A stretch of 55,263 nt of DNA from Xanthomonas maliensis (GCF_009192945.1 NZ_NSET01000087.1:1-55263); one strand, 5' to 3'. Numbered from the stretch's first letter, positions 39,993-50,621 are shown. Translations and numbers: made by a program. The notes: a model not told the origin generated them from the letters alone.

Positions 39993-42542
39993 GTGCTGAA
40001 CAAGACTCCGCTGTGCGTGGCGATCGCGCTGACATTGGTTGCTGCCACTGCTGCGCCGATGGCGCGGGCGAACGAGGCGGACGCAGCCGCAGCCGCCGCC
40101 GCGATCGACCTGGAGCGGCTGGAAGTGCGGCCGCAGCTGGAATCGCAGGAGCGCGCAGTCGACCTCAAGCGCAGTTCCGATGCGATCCAGGATGCGGTGG
40201 CTTCCGATGCGATGGGCCGCTATCCCGACAAGAATGTTGCAGAATCCTTGCAGCGGCTGCCGGGTGTCAGCGTCACCCGCGATCAGGGCGAGGGCCGCTT
40301 CGTGGTGATCCGCGGCCTGGATGCTTCGCTCAACAGCGTGACCATCGATGGCATGAACATGGGCACCCCGGAGGATGGCAGCCGTTCCACGCCGCTGGAC
40401 GTGATTCCCTCCGATTCCACCGAGCGGTTGAAGGTGGTCAAGTCGCCGACGCCGGACATGCCGGGCGATTCGATCGGTGGTGCGATCCAGGTCGAATCGA
40501 CTTCGGCCTTCGACCGCGACGGACGCACCTTGCGCGGCTCGATCGAAGCCAGCCATCAGCAGCTCTCCGGCAAGACCAGCCCGAAGGCTGCGTTCAACTA
40601 CAGCGATATCTTCGGCGACACCGTCGGCCTGGCGGTGGGGGTGAATTACCAGGACCGCGAGTTCGAGTCGGACAACACCGAGGTGGCCTACGATCGCTTC
40701 GACGGCGGCGCCACCGACGACTTGTTCGCCAGCGAGGTGCAGCGGCGCAAGTACTTCATCGAACGCACCCGCATGGGCGCCAACCTCAATCTGGACTGGC
40801 GTCCGGATGCGGATAACCGTTATGCGTTGCGCACGCTCTATAGCCGCTTCGAGGATGCCGAGACGCGCCAGCGCACGATCTTCGGCCTGGGCGATGGCGA
40901 GGTCAGCGCCACTGGCGATGGCCGCTATACCGTGGCCGACCTGCCGGCCGATGCCATTTCCAAGCGGGTGCGCTATCGCACCAAGAAAGAAGACACCCTG
41001 GCGGTCAGCCTGAGCGGTGAGAATCGCCTGCGGGCGGCCAGCGTGGACTACAAGGTTGGCTACACCAAGACCCGCGAGCGCGTGCCCGACGAGATGGAGG
41101 CGCGTTTCGACTACGACGGCGACGATCTGTCGGCCAGTGTCGACCAGAGCCGCGGCATTCCCCGCCTGGGCTTTTCCGACAATGGCTGGCAGAGCAATCA
41201 GGACTATGTGCTGGACCGCTTCGTGATCGCGCCCACCCAGGTCGACGACAGCGAGCACAGCGCGCAGGTCAACGTGCGTTTCGATGGCGAACGTTCCAGT
41301 CTGAAGATGGGCCTGCTCGGGCGTTGGCGCGAGCGTGTGGTGGATGTGGACGAGCGCGAACTGCGCCGCGGTCCGGCGGTGGACCTGAGCGACTGGACCG
41401 CGGCGGCGCCGGAACACCGCGGCGGCACGCTGGGCCAGAGCCTGAGTTCGGAAGCGATGCGCCGCTATTGGCGCAGCAATGCCGCGCGCTACAGCGCTCG
41501 TCCGCAGGATGTGGGGGGCAATACGCAAGTGTCGCTGCAGGACGACTACCGTGCCAACGAGGACGTGTTCGCGGCCTACACCATGGGCACCTGGGACATC
41601 GGTGCACTGCGGGTGATTGCCGGCGTGCGGGTGGAGAACACTCAGTTCGATGCGGTGGGCAATCAGGTAGACGTCGCCGAGGACGGTCGTTCGGCCACGG
41701 TGACGCCGCGCGCTGCATCCAGCAGCTATACCAACGTGCTGCCTGGCCTGCATCTGCGCTATGACGGCGGCGACGATTGGGTGCTGCGCTTTGCTGCCAA
41801 CAAGACGCTGTCGCGGCCGTCCTTCGCCGACCTGTCACCGCGGATCAGCGTCAATCGCGGCGATGAGGAAGTCAGTGTCGGCAATCCGGAGTTGTCGCCG
41901 TATCGCTCGACCAATCTCGATCTGTCGGTGGAGAAGTACCTGGGCAGCAGCGGCCTGGTGTCGCTGGGCGTGTTCCACAAGTCGATCGACGACTACATCG
42001 TGCAGACGGTCAGCAGCGCCGACGCCGCGTATCCGGATTTTCGCGTGACGCGTGCGATCAATGGCGATCAGGCCAAGGTGCGCGGTGCGGAATTCAATTG
42101 GCAGCAGACCCTGGAATTCCTGCCGGAAGGATGGAACGGTCTGCTGGTCGGCGCCAGCGCCACCTTGCTCGACAGCAGTTTCGATCCCGGACTGACCGCG
42201 CGTGCCGGCGAGGACTTTACGTTGCCGCGCGCGTCCAAGCGCATCTACAGCGGACATCTGGGTTACGAAAAATATGGCCTCAGCACGCGGCTGGCCGCGG
42301 TGCATCGCAGCGACTATCTGGACACCATCGGCGACAGCCGTGCCTACGACATCTACGTCGCCCCGCATACACAGCTGGATTTCAGCTTGAGCTATCAGTT
42401 CAGCAGCCAGGTCAGCCTGTACCTGGAAGCGCAGAACCTGCTGGACGAGCCGCTGGAGCTCTACCAGGGGGTGCGTTCGCGCACGCTGCAGAACGAAGAA
42501 TACGGCCGCACCTACGCGCTCGGCCTGAAGGTGGCGTTGTGA
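39993..42542 (+). CDS. TonB-dependent receptor (TonB-Xanth-Caul type)
   Basis: An 849-aa receptor. The signal peptide (LVAATAAPMARANE) is followed by a plug with DAIQDAVASDAMGRYPDKN, ESLQRLPGVSVTRDQGEG and FVVIRGLDASLNSVTIDGM, the hallmark of the large Xanthomonas/Caulobacter receptor subgroup. The barrel ends with YALGLKVAL. GTG 39993 is chosen as start because it opens the signal peptide; a TTG 15 bases upstream is also in frame. The next two genes encode a phytase-like lipoprotein and a phosphatase overlapping in series, so the ligand is probably an organic phosphate such as phytate or its breakdown products. That is inference from context. Confidence 0.92.
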   Translation: MLNKTPLCVAIALTLVAATAAPMARANEADAAAAAAAIDLERLEVRPQLESQERAVDLKRSSDAIQDAVASDAMGRYPDKNVAESLQRLPGVSVTRDQGEGRFVVIRGLDASLNSVTIDGMNMGTPEDGSRSTPLDVIPSDSTERLKVVKSPTPDMPGDSIGGAIQVESTSAFDRDGRTLRGSIEASHQQLSGKTSPKAAFNYSDIFGDTVGLAVGVNYQDREFESDNTEVAYDRFDGGATDDLFASEVQRRKYFIERTRMGANLNLDWRPDADNRYALRTLYSRFEDAETRQRTIFGLGDGEVSATGDGRYTVADLPADAISKRVRYRTKKEDTLAVSLSGENRLRAASVDYKVGYTKTRERVPDEMEARFDYDGDDLSASVDQSRGIPRLGFSDNGWQSNQDYVLDRFVIAPTQVDDSEHSAQVNVRFDGERSSLKMGLLGRWRERVVDVDERELRRGPAVDLSDWTAAAPEHRGGTLGQSLSSEAMRRYWRSNAARYSARPQDVGGNTQVSLQDDYRANEDVFAAYTMGTWDIGALRVIAGVRVENTQFDAVGNQVDVAEDGRSATVTPRAASSSYTNVLPGLHLRYDGGDDWVLRFAANKTLSRPSFADLSPRISVNRGDEEVSVGNPELSPYRSTNLDLSVEKYLGSSGLVSLGVFHKSIDDYIVQTVSSADAAYPDFRVTRAINGDQAKVRGAEFNWQQTLEFLPEGWNGLLVGASATLLDSSFDPGLTARAGEDFTLPRASKRIYSGHLGYEKYGLSTRLAAVHRSDYLDTIGDSRAYDIYVAPHTQLDFSLSYQFSSQVSLYLEAQNLLDEPLELYQGVRSRTLQNEEYGRTYALGLKVAL

Positions 42543-43663
42543 GGTCGGCGCGCACGTGGCCAAGGCTTGGTCTGCTGCTGACGTGTGCGGCCTTGAGTGC
42601 CTGCGCCAGTCGCTGCGGGAACACGCCTGAAGCCGACGAGGCGCGGCAGGCCGATCCGCTGCTGAGTCAGGCAGAGATCGCGCATGTGGTGGTGCCGGAG
42701 GCCTTCGTCACCACGCCGGCCCCGGCCGACAATCTCGACTCGCCGGCCAGCTGGGCCGCGCCGGATGGCCGCCGCTGGGTGATCGCCACCGCCAAGGGCA
42801 GCCATGCGCTGGTGGTCTTCGATGGCGACAGCGGCCAGCGCTTGCGCGTGGTCGGCGGCAAGGGCAGGGCGCTGGGTAAGCTCGATCGTCCGAATGGCAT
42901 CGCGGTGGTGGACGATCTGGTGTTCGTGGTCGAGCGCGACAATCGTCGCGTGCAGTTGTTCGCGCTGCCCGAGTTCACCCCACTGGCCGTCTTCGGGCAG
43001 AGCGAGTTGCGCGAGCCCTATGGGCTCTGGGTGCATCCGCAGGACGGTGGCTACGAAGTCGTGGTCAGCGACAATTACATGTCCTCGGCCGACAAGGACG
43101 CGCCGCCACCGCTGGCCGAGCTGGGGCAACGCTTTCGTCGCTATGCCGTGCGCAAGCAGGGCGCCGTCTGGCAGGCCGCGCTGCGCCAGACCTTCGGCGA
43201 CACCAGCGCGGCGGGTGCCATCCGCATCGCCGAGTCGGTGTTCGGCGACGCTGCGCATGATCGTCTGCTGATTGCCGAGGAGGATGTTGCGGTAGGCACG
43301 CGCCTGCGCGAGTACGGTCTGGATGGCCGCTATCGCGGGCGCGATCTCGGCGCCGGCCTGTACAAGGCGCAGGCCGAAGGGATCGCATTGCTGGCCTGTG
43401 CCGATGGCAGCGGTTACTGGATCGGGACCGATCAATTCAAGGATCGTAGCCTGTTCCATGTGTTCGACCGTCAGAGCCTGGCGTATGTCGGCGCCTTTGC
43501 CGGTCGCGTCACGGCCAATACCGACGGCGTGTGGATGGATGCGCGGGGCGATGCACGCTTCCCGGGCGGTGTGTTCTACGCATTGCACGACGATCAGGCG
43601 GTGGCGGCGTTCGATTGGCGCGATGTGGTGCGCGCGCTGCGGCTGAAGGAGTGCGCGCGATGA
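42539..43663 (+). CDS. Phytase-like beta-propeller lipoprotein
   Basis: A 374-aa protein starting at a GTG that overlaps the receptor stop (GTGA). The signal peptide ends in the lipobox LSAC (Cys at about residue 22). The rest reads as repeated propeller blades: DNLDSPASWAAPDGRRWVIA, DRPNGIAVVDDLVFVVERDN, DRLLIAEEDVAVGTRLREYG and AEGIALLACADGSGYWIG. These resemble beta-propeller phytases, which hydrolyse myo-inositol hexakisphosphate with calcium. The DxxDDPAIW signature is only partly kept (DNLDSPASW), so activity could differ. The lipid anchor would hold it on the membrane near the receptor. It overlaps the following phosphatase gene by ATGA. Confidence 0.78.
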   Translation: MRSARTWPRLGLLLTCAALSACASRCGNTPEADEARQADPLLSQAEIAHVVVPEAFVTTPAPADNLDSPASWAAPDGRRWVIATAKGSHALVVFDGDSGQRLRVVGGKGRALGKLDRPNGIAVVDDLVFVVERDNRRVQLFALPEFTPLAVFGQSELREPYGLWVHPQDGGYEVVVSDNYMSSADKDAPPPLAELGQRFRRYAVRKQGAVWQAALRQTFGDTSAAGAIRIAESVFGDAAHDRLLIAEEDVAVGTRLREYGLDGRYRGRDLGAGLYKAQAEGIALLACADGSGYWIGTDQFKDRSLFHVFDRQSLAYVGAFAGRVTANTDGVWMDARGDARFPGGVFYALHDDQAVAAFDWRDVVRALRLKECAR

Positions 43664-45039
43664 GGCGGGTTTGCCGCCGCATGGCGACCATCGTGCTGGC
43701 GCTGTCCGCCGCACCGGTGACGTCCTTGGGTGCTGCGGGCACGGCCGAACCCAATACCCAGGTAACGGCTGGGTCGTCGCACTACGTTGCCGATGGCTTT
43801 CCGGATCGGATCGTCGCCACCCCGGCGCAGGATGCCGCCCACGGCTTCGCGGTCGCCTGGCGCACCGACGGCAGCGTCAGCCAGCCCTGGCTGGAGCTGG
43901 TCATCGCTGGCGATTCGCCGGACCTGGGCACGCCACGGCGCATTCGCGCCAGCACCGCGCCGCTGCGGAGCGAGAACGGCGTCGCGCATCACCATCGTGC
44001 CGACGTCGCCGGGCTGACTGCCGACACCGTGTATGCGTATCGGGTGCAAGGGCAGGGCACTTGGGGCGCCTGGAACCACTTCCGCACCGCGGCCGCGCCC
44101 GGCACGCCGCTGACCTTGCTGTATTTCGGCGATACGCAGAACAAGAACCTCAGCCTGGTGTCGCGCGTCCTCCGTCAGGCCTGGCGCTCGGCGCCGGAGG
44201 CCCGGCTGGCGCTGTTCGCCGGCGATCTGGTCAGTGGCAAGGATGGCCAGGACGACAACGAATGGGCGGAATGGTTCGAAGCCGGCCGCTGGTTGCTGGA
44301 GGGTACGGCGGTAGCGCCGGCACCGGGGAACCACGAGTACCACGAGCAGCATGAGGACACCCCGCAGGCGACCCGCGTGCTGGGTGGCCACTGGCCGGTG
44401 ACGTTCGCATTGCCGCGCAACGGCCCCGCCGCGACCGCACGCACCAGTTATTGGTTCGATTACCAGGATGTGCGCATCGCGGTGCTCGACGGGACCGCGG
44501 CGCTGGACCTGGGCGCCGGTGCGGCGCAGGCGCAGTGGCTGGACCGGGTGCTGGGCGAGAATCCGCATCCGTGGTCGATCGTGCTGATTCATCAGCCGTT
44601 CTTCTCGCCGCGCGCCGATCGCGAGAACGAGCGCCTGGTCGAGCAAGTGCTGCCGATGATCCGCCGTCATCGCGTCGACCTGGTGTTGCAAGGACACGAC
44701 CATACCTATGGGCGTCGCAGTGACGAGGGGAGCCAGGCGACACCGGTGTTTGTGGTGTCGGTGGCGGGCCCGAAGCAATACCGGCTCTCGGAGTTGGCGC
44801 GTCGGACCATGCGTCCGGTTGGCGAAGACACCCAGCTGTATCAGGTGCTGCGGTTGGATCGCACGCGATTGCAGTACGAATCGCGCACGGCCACAGGTCG
44901 TCTGTACGACGCGTTCGAACTGCAGCGTGCTGCCGATGGCAGCAAGCGTCTGATCGAACAGGACGCTGGCCGCATCGCACCGCGGGATTGTCCACGTTCA
45001 GCCACGCTGAAGGGACGGCAGGATCGGTGTTGGGAATGA
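43660..45039 (+). CDS. Purple acid phosphatase-like metallophosphoesterase, exported
   Basis: A 459-aa enzyme with a signal peptide (VLALSAAPVTSLGAAG) and an N-terminal fibronectin/PAP-like beta domain (about 35-150). The calcineurin-like metal centre has all main blocks in order: LYFGDTQ, FAGDLVSG, GNHEYHEQH, LIHQPFF and LQGHDHTYGR. It would remove phosphate from monoesters in the periplasm or outside the cell. It starts with an ATGA overlap with the phytase-like gene and is the last gene of the receptor operon, fitting stepwise phosphate release from phytate or other organic phosphates. Confidence 0.9.
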   Translation: MRRVCRRMATIVLALSAAPVTSLGAAGTAEPNTQVTAGSSHYVADGFPDRIVATPAQDAAHGFAVAWRTDGSVSQPWLELVIAGDSPDLGTPRRIRASTAPLRSENGVAHHHRADVAGLTADTVYAYRVQGQGTWGAWNHFRTAAAPGTPLTLLYFGDTQNKNLSLVSRVLRQAWRSAPEARLALFAGDLVSGKDGQDDNEWAEWFEAGRWLLEGTAVAPAPGNHEYHEQHEDTPQATRVLGGHWPVTFALPRNGPAATARTSYWFDYQDVRIAVLDGTAALDLGAGAAQAQWLDRVLGENPHPWSIVLIHQPFFSPRADRENERLVEQVLPMIRRHRVDLVLQGHDHTYGRRSDEGSQATPVFVVSVAGPKQYRLSELARRTMRPVGEDTQLYQVLRLDRTRLQYESRTATGRLYDAFELQRAADGSKRLIEQDAGRIAPRDCPRSATLKGRQDRCWE

Positions 45040-45170
45040 AATTCCGACAAGCGACACTGCCGACTAAACGGCGGCGCGGCAGACGAAAAAAGTTGAGATT
45101 GTCGCGTTCGGAGCGTGACTAGCATTCGGTTGCGTCGGGTCTCCCCTGTATCAGTGACTGCGTCTTGGCG

Positions 45171-45198
45171 CGGGTTGGAGGTCCGATCCTCCCCCCCG
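45171..45198 (+). other. Leader hairpin before the glycosyltransferase gene
   Basis: CGGG-TT-GGAGG and CCTCC-CC-CCCG can pair around TCCGAT, ending 13 bases before the ATG at 45212. It would bury a GGAGG sequence and lies right at the translation start region. It could be a leader structure or chance in G+C-rich DNA. Confidence 0.25.
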
Positions 45199-45211
45199 CG
45201 AGACCGCTCCG

Positions 45212-45919
45212 ATGATTCCCTCCGTGTTCCACCTGACCGCACCCACCAAGCAGTTGCAGTGGGAAGAGCGCAGGATCCAGGCCCGGTTGCAGCGCATGCT
45301 GCCGGGTTGGCGCTGTCACATCTGGGACGATGCCGACAACGCCGCGTTGATCCGCGACGCCTTCCCGCAATTCGCCGAGCGTTATGCGGCGATCCGCTTC
45401 GGCGTCATGCAGGCCGACATCGCCCGTTGCGCTTACATGCATGTGCATGGCGGCTTCTACTTCGACACCGACTACAAATTGCTGCGCCCCTTGGACCCTG
45501 AATGGTTGGCCCACCCCTGCGTTCTGCCGGTGGAAGAGGGCGCGCCGGGCAACGATGTGTTCAAGATCGGCAACGCGGTCTTCGGCTCCGAGCCGGGCCA
45601 CCCGTTCTGGGCCGCCTTCATCGAGCACATCTTCACCGCGCACGCGCCGCAGGCGCTGGAAGATCATCGGCAGATACCGATGATCTCCGGGCCACGCGGC
45701 CTGACCCGCTTCTATCTCGCCGAACGCGAACGCTTCAGCGGCATCCTGTTTCCCCCACGCGATGCCTTCCATCCGGACCGGACCTGGTTCGGCCTGGGGC
45801 ACCGCGGCGGCGCGATCGCCGTCGGCTCACACCTGTGCTGGGCGTCCTGGCGCGGGAAGTCGCCGCGGCGGGCGTTGACCAACTACCTGCGGCGGAAATT
45901 GACGGCGATGCCGCTGTAG
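45212..45919 (+). CDS. GT32-like glycosyltransferase
   Basis: A 235-aa cytoplasmic enzyme of the glycosyltransferase-sugar-binding (DXD) type. It opens with IPSVFHLTAPTKQLQW, the typical family start, and carries the block ADIARCAYMHVHGGFYFDTD with the DxD nucleotide-sugar/metal site (FDTD). Later blocks are GNDVFKIGNAVFGSEPGHPFW and ISGPRGLTRFY. Related enzymes transfer sugars in capsule, LPS or O-antigen decoration. No polysaccharide cluster is adjacent, so the acceptor is unknown. It is a single-gene unit ending at a strong hairpin. Confidence 0.87.
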   Translation: MIPSVFHLTAPTKQLQWEERRIQARLQRMLPGWRCHIWDDADNAALIRDAFPQFAERYAAIRFGVMQADIARCAYMHVHGGFYFDTDYKLLRPLDPEWLAHPCVLPVEEGAPGNDVFKIGNAVFGSEPGHPFWAAFIEHIFTAHAPQALEDHRQIPMISGPRGLTRFYLAERERFSGILFPPRDAFHPDRTWFGLGHRGGAIAVGSHLCWASWRGKSPRRALTNYLRRKLTAMPL

Positions 45920-45952
45920 CTGCGGCGATCAACGCCGGCCGCGCATGCTCGG

Positions 45953-45980
45953 CAGGTGGCGTGCGTTGGCACGCCACCTG
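45953..45980. terminator. Terminator hairpin, GT32 side
   Basis: CAGGTGGCGTGC and GCACGCCACCTG form a perfect 12-bp stem around GTTG, followed on the plus strand by GTCTTTAT. It lies 34 bases after the glycosyltransferase stop. Confidence 0.65.
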
Positions 45981-46015
45981 GTCTTTATCGACCGACGCGA
46001 CGCTGACGTGTTCTC

Positions 46016-46042
46016 GTCCGGCGCCAACCTCTGGCGCCGGAC
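46016..46042. terminator. Terminator-like hairpin, aminotransferase side
   Basis: GTCCGGCGCCA and TGGCGCCGGAC form a perfect 11-bp stem around ACCTC, 13 bases past the stop of the leftward aminotransferase gene. It probably marks the end of that transcript; the T-tract is weak. Confidence 0.5.
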
Positions 46043-46055
46043 GGCGGATGCCGAC

Positions 46056-47552
46056 TCAGGCTGCTGCGGCCTGGGTCTGACGCGGGCCTTCCTTCAGCGC
46101 GCGTGCGATCAAACCGACCAGCAGATCCAGCTCGGCTTCGTCCATCGCAAAATGCGGGGTGAAACGCAGCGAATTCTCGCCACCATGGATCACGTTGACG
46201 CCATGATGGCGCAGCCATTCCTCGGTAGAGTTGCTGCCGTAGCACTTGAACTGTGGCGCCAGCTCGCAGGAGAACAACAGGCCGGTGCCCTGGACCTTGG
46301 TGATCAGCCCACCCAATTCGGTCTGCAGGGCTTCCAGCTTGCGGATCGCCTGGGCTCCGCGCAGCCGGATGTTGTCGCGGATCTGCGGGGTGAACAACGC
46401 CAGCGTTGCGCAGGCCACCTCCAACGCACGCGGATTGCTGGTCATGGTGTTGCCGTAGGTGCCTTTGCGATAGACCTGGGCCGCGTGTTCGGTCACCGCC
46501 AACACCGACAGCGGGTATTGGGCAGCATTGAGCGCCTTGGAATACGTCTCCAGGTCCGGTGGGTCCAACTGGGCAAAGCCGGGATAATCGACGACCGACA
46601 ACACGCCGTGCGCGCGCAGGCCGGCCTGGATCGAGTCGACCAGCAGCAGGCTGCCATGGTCGCGCGTCAGTTGGCGCGCAGCGGCGTAGAACTCGGCCGG
46701 CAAGGCGCGGCCCGGATCGCCTTCGCCCATCACCGGCTCGAGGAACACCGCTTCGATGAACCAGTGGTTGCGCGCGGCATCGTCGAAGGCACGCTGCAAG
46801 GCCGCCACGTCGTACGGGGCGATCGCGATCACCGAGTCTTCGTTGCGGTAGCTGGCCAAATACTTGCTGTAGGTCTTGCGGCTGGAATCGGAATACAGAC
46901 CCGGGCGGTCGGTGCGGCCGTGGAAGCTGCCCTTGACGACCAGGCGTTTGATGGTGGCGCTGGCATGGCGTGCACCCGGGTCGGTATGCAGCTTGGCATT
47001 GGTGTCGACGATGCGCGCGGCCAGGCCGACCGCCTCCGAACCCGAGTTAAGGCACATGAAACGGGTGAACGGGCAGCCGCCGCGGCTATGGCCGATCTCT
47101 GCGCGCAGCGCGCGATCCAGCCGCCGTTGAGACAGGCTGGGCGTCATCACATTGGCCATCACCTGCGGCCGCGCCATCGTCTCCAGTACCGCTGCCGGAG
47201 TGTGTCCGAAGCCGAGCATGCCGTAGCCGCCAGCGTCGTAGAGCACCGCGCCCTTGAGCGTGACCACCCACGGGCCACGAGCGGCCAGTGCCACGTACGG
47301 GGTGACCGCGTCGTCGGCGTAGAAATTGACGAAGCCTTCCTGCATCGCCTGGATCTGCGCCTGTTCGTCCAGCTCCAGTAGGTCCGCGATCTCCGTGCGG
47401 ACCTGGGCGTACTCGCTGGCCGCGGCCGCGATGGCCTCTGGCAGGTCAGGATGCTCGGCTGCCAGGCGGATGACACTGGCATCGTCCAGGCCGGCGGTCA
47501 GGCGGGCGCCGGCATGGGCGCGCAACGGGGCAAGCGGGGCGAGGACGGTCAT
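46056..47552 (-). CDS. Class III PLP-dependent aminotransferase
   Basis: A 498-aa fold-type I aminotransferase. An N-terminal extension of about 90 residues precedes the class III core: AVLYDAGGYGMLGFGHTP, FMCLNSGSEAVGLAARI (cofactor phosphate loop), EAVFLEPVMGEGDPG, the Asp of LLLVDSIQAGL contacting the PLP nitrogen, and the Schiff-base lysine K339 in TYSKALNAAQYPLS. The substrate is probably an omega-amino group (lysine, ornithine or similar), but this cannot be fixed from sequence. The start at 47552 is preferred to the ATG two codons upstream because GGAG lies six bases before it. It is divergent from an Lrp-family regulator, suggesting control by amino acid levels. Confidence 0.88.
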   Translation of the reverse strand: MTVLAPLAPLRAHAGARLTAGLDDASVIRLAAEHPDLPEAIAAAASEYAQVRTEIADLLELDEQAQIQAMQEGFVNFYADDAVTPYVALAARGPWVVTLKGAVLYDAGGYGMLGFGHTPAAVLETMARPQVMANVMTPSLSQRRLDRALRAEIGHSRGGCPFTRFMCLNSGSEAVGLAARIVDTNAKLHTDPGARHASATIKRLVVKGSFHGRTDRPGLYSDSSRKTYSKYLASYRNEDSVIAIAPYDVAALQRAFDDAARNHWFIEAVFLEPVMGEGDPGRALPAEFYAAARQLTRDHGSLLLVDSIQAGLRAHGVLSVVDYPGFAQLDPPDLETYSKALNAAQYPLSVLAVTEHAAQVYRKGTYGNTMTSNPRALEVACATLALFTPQIRDNIRLRGAQAIRKLEALQTELGGLITKVQGTGLLFSCELAPQFKCYGSNSTEEWLRHHGVNVIHGGENSLRFTPHFAMDEAELDLLVGLIARALKEGPRQTQAAAA

Positions 47553-47638
47553 GGGCATCTCCGATGCAGTAGCGATAACCCTATTATCGGCACGAGATCG
47601 TCGTTTGGCAGTGGTGATTTAGGCGAGAATTGAGGTAT

Positions 47639-47657
47639 TTTCGTCGTTTCGACGAAA
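47639..47657. promoter_or_regulatory. Palindrome in divergent aminotransferase/Lrp promoter
   Basis: TTTCGTCG-TTT-CGACGAAA is a perfect 8-3-8 inverted repeat in the A/T-richer divergent spacer, 14 bases before the regulator start. Lrp/AsnC proteins bind such dyads and commonly control themselves and a divergent target gene. The site assignment is inferred. Confidence 0.5.
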
Positions 47658-47670
47658 TCTGTGTGCAAAT

Positions 47671-48102
47671 GTGAAGGTCACTCCCTCTGACGAACGCTTG
47701 CTGTCGCTGCTGCGCGAGGATGCGCGCGCCTCGACCGCACAGATCGCCCGCCGCCTGGGGCTGTCGCGCACCACCGTCCAAAGCCGGATCGAGAAGCTGG
47801 AGCGGGACGGGGTGATCAGCGGCTACACGGTGCGTACCCACGATGCCTACGAACAGGGGCGCATCCGCGCGCATATCCTGATCACCGTGCTGCCGAAGAA
47901 AATGCCGGCGGTGGTCAAGGCCCTGCGTGACGTGCCCGAAGTGCGCTCGCTGCATTCGGTCAGCGGGCCCTACGACCTGATCGCGCTGGGGGTCGTGGAC
48001 GGTGTCGACGCCATGGATGTGCTGACCGATACGATCGGCGCCATCGATGGGGTGGAGCGCACCACCTCCTCGATCGTGCTGTCGACCAAATTCGAGCGCT
48101 AA
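47671..48102 (+). CDS. Lrp/AsnC family transcriptional regulator
   Basis: A 143-aa regulator. The N-terminal winged helix-turn-helix reads [15 protein letters not shown], then [20 protein letters not shown] and DGVISGYTV. The C-terminal RAM ligand-binding domain follows ([34 protein letters not shown]). It starts at GTG 47671. Family members bind amino acids and form octameric discs on DNA. Its divergent neighbour, a PLP aminotransferase, is the obvious target, with a palindrome in the 118-bp gap. Confidence 0.94.
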   Translation: MKVTPSDERLLSLLREDARASTAQIARRLGLSRTTVQSRIEKLERDGVISGYTVRTHDAYEQGRIRAHILITVLPKKMPAVVKALRDVPEVRSLHSVSGPYDLIALGVVDGVDAMDVLTDTIGAIDGVERTTSSIVLSTKFER

Positions 48103-48227
48103 GCGGGGCAGGTCGGGGCCTGGGCCTTCGGCAGTGGCAGCTGCATCGCGCGTGCCTGGACGAATCTGCGACCCGCCAGCGCGGCCCAGCTACACTATCG
48201 CCCCCCGTTTCCGCTTCCGTCCGGCCC

Positions 48228-49298
48228 TTGAAGAAGTCCGATTTCCATTACAGCTTGCCCGAGGAACTGATCGCCCAGGCCCCGTTGGCCGAGCGCTCGG
48301 CCAGTCGCCTGCTGGTGGTGCCACCGGCGCCACAGCCCTTCGCCGATCGCCAGGTGCGCGATTTGCCGGAGTTGCTGCAGCCGGGCGACCTGCTGATCTT
48401 CAACGATACCCGGGTGATTCCTGCGCGCCTGTTCGGCCAGAAGACCAGTGGCGGGCGGGTGGAGATCCTGATCGAGCGCCTGCTCGGGACGCAGCAGGCG
48501 CGGGCGCAGATCGGGGCCAGCAAGTCGCCCAAGGCCGGCAGCCGCATCGCCCTGGACGCCGGCGGCGAGGCCGAGGTGCTCGGTCGCGACGGCGAGTTTT
48601 ACCTGTTGCGTTTCGACGTCGCCGCGCCATTGGAGCAGTGGCTGCAGGAGGCTGGCCGCTTGCCGTTGCCGCCGTACATCCGGCGCGAACCGGGTGTGGA
48701 CGATCGCGAGCGCTACCAGACCGTGTTCGCCCGCGAAGTGGGCGCGGTGGCGGCTCCGACTGCCGGGCTGCATTTCGACGAAGCCCTGCTGGCACGCCTG
48801 CGCGAGCGCGGCGTGGAGTTCGGTCATGTCACCTTGCATGTCGGTGCGGGCACCTTCCAGCCAGTGCGGGTAGAGGCACTGGACCAGCATGTCATGCACC
48901 GCGAATGGCTCAATGTCGGCGCGGCGCTGGTCGAGCAGGTGCGGCGCACACGGGCGCGCGGCGGCCGGGTGATCGCGGTCGGGACCACCGTGGTGCGCTC
49001 GCTGGAAAGCGCCTGGCGTCGCAGCGACGCCGCGCCGGATGGCGAACTGCAACCCTTCGCGGGCGAAACCCAGTTGTTCATCCTGCCCGGCTACCGCATC
49101 CGCAGCGTCGATGCGATGGTGACCAACTTCCATCTGCCCGAGAGCACGCTGTTGATGATGGTGTCGGCCTTCGCCGGCCGCGAACGCATCTTCGACGCCT
49201 ATGCGCACGCCATCGCCCAGCGCTATCGCTTCTTCTCCTACGGCGATGCGATGTTGTTGTGGAGCAGGGAGTGGGGCGTGGGGGGCGGGGAGTCGTAG
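48228..49298 (+). CDS. queA: S-adenosylmethionine:tRNA ribosyltransferase-isomerase
   Basis: A 356-aa enzyme that transfers and isomerises the ribosyl part of SAM onto preQ1-tRNA to give epoxyqueuosine. It begins [19 protein letters not shown] at a TTG codon, and the canonical QueA N-terminus leaves no better start. Family blocks are [64 protein letters not shown] and [19 protein letters not shown]. tgt, the enzyme for the preceding queuosine step, follows 177 bp downstream. Confidence 0.97.
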   Translation: MKKSDFHYSLPEELIAQAPLAERSASRLLVVPPAPQPFADRQVRDLPELLQPGDLLIFNDTRVIPARLFGQKTSGGRVEILIERLLGTQQARAQIGASKSPKAGSRIALDAGGEAEVLGRDGEFYLLRFDVAAPLEQWLQEAGRLPLPPYIRREPGVDDRERYQTVFAREVGAVAAPTAGLHFDEALLARLRERGVEFGHVTLHVGAGTFQPVRVEALDQHVMHREWLNVGAALVEQVRRTRARGGRVIAVGTTVVRSLESAWRRSDAAPDGELQPFAGETQLFILPGYRIRSVDAMVTNFHLPESTLLMMVSAFAGRERIFDAYAHAIAQRYRFFSYGDAMLLWSREWGVGGGES

Positions 49299-49388
49299 CG
49301 TCTACCGCTTGCCTGCTGTCAGACGCGGCTCCCACTCGCAGTTCCAGCGCTCAGGCAGCGGCGGCATGGTCTGCGACGATGCTGCTGA

Positions 49389-50621
<1,233 letters not shown>

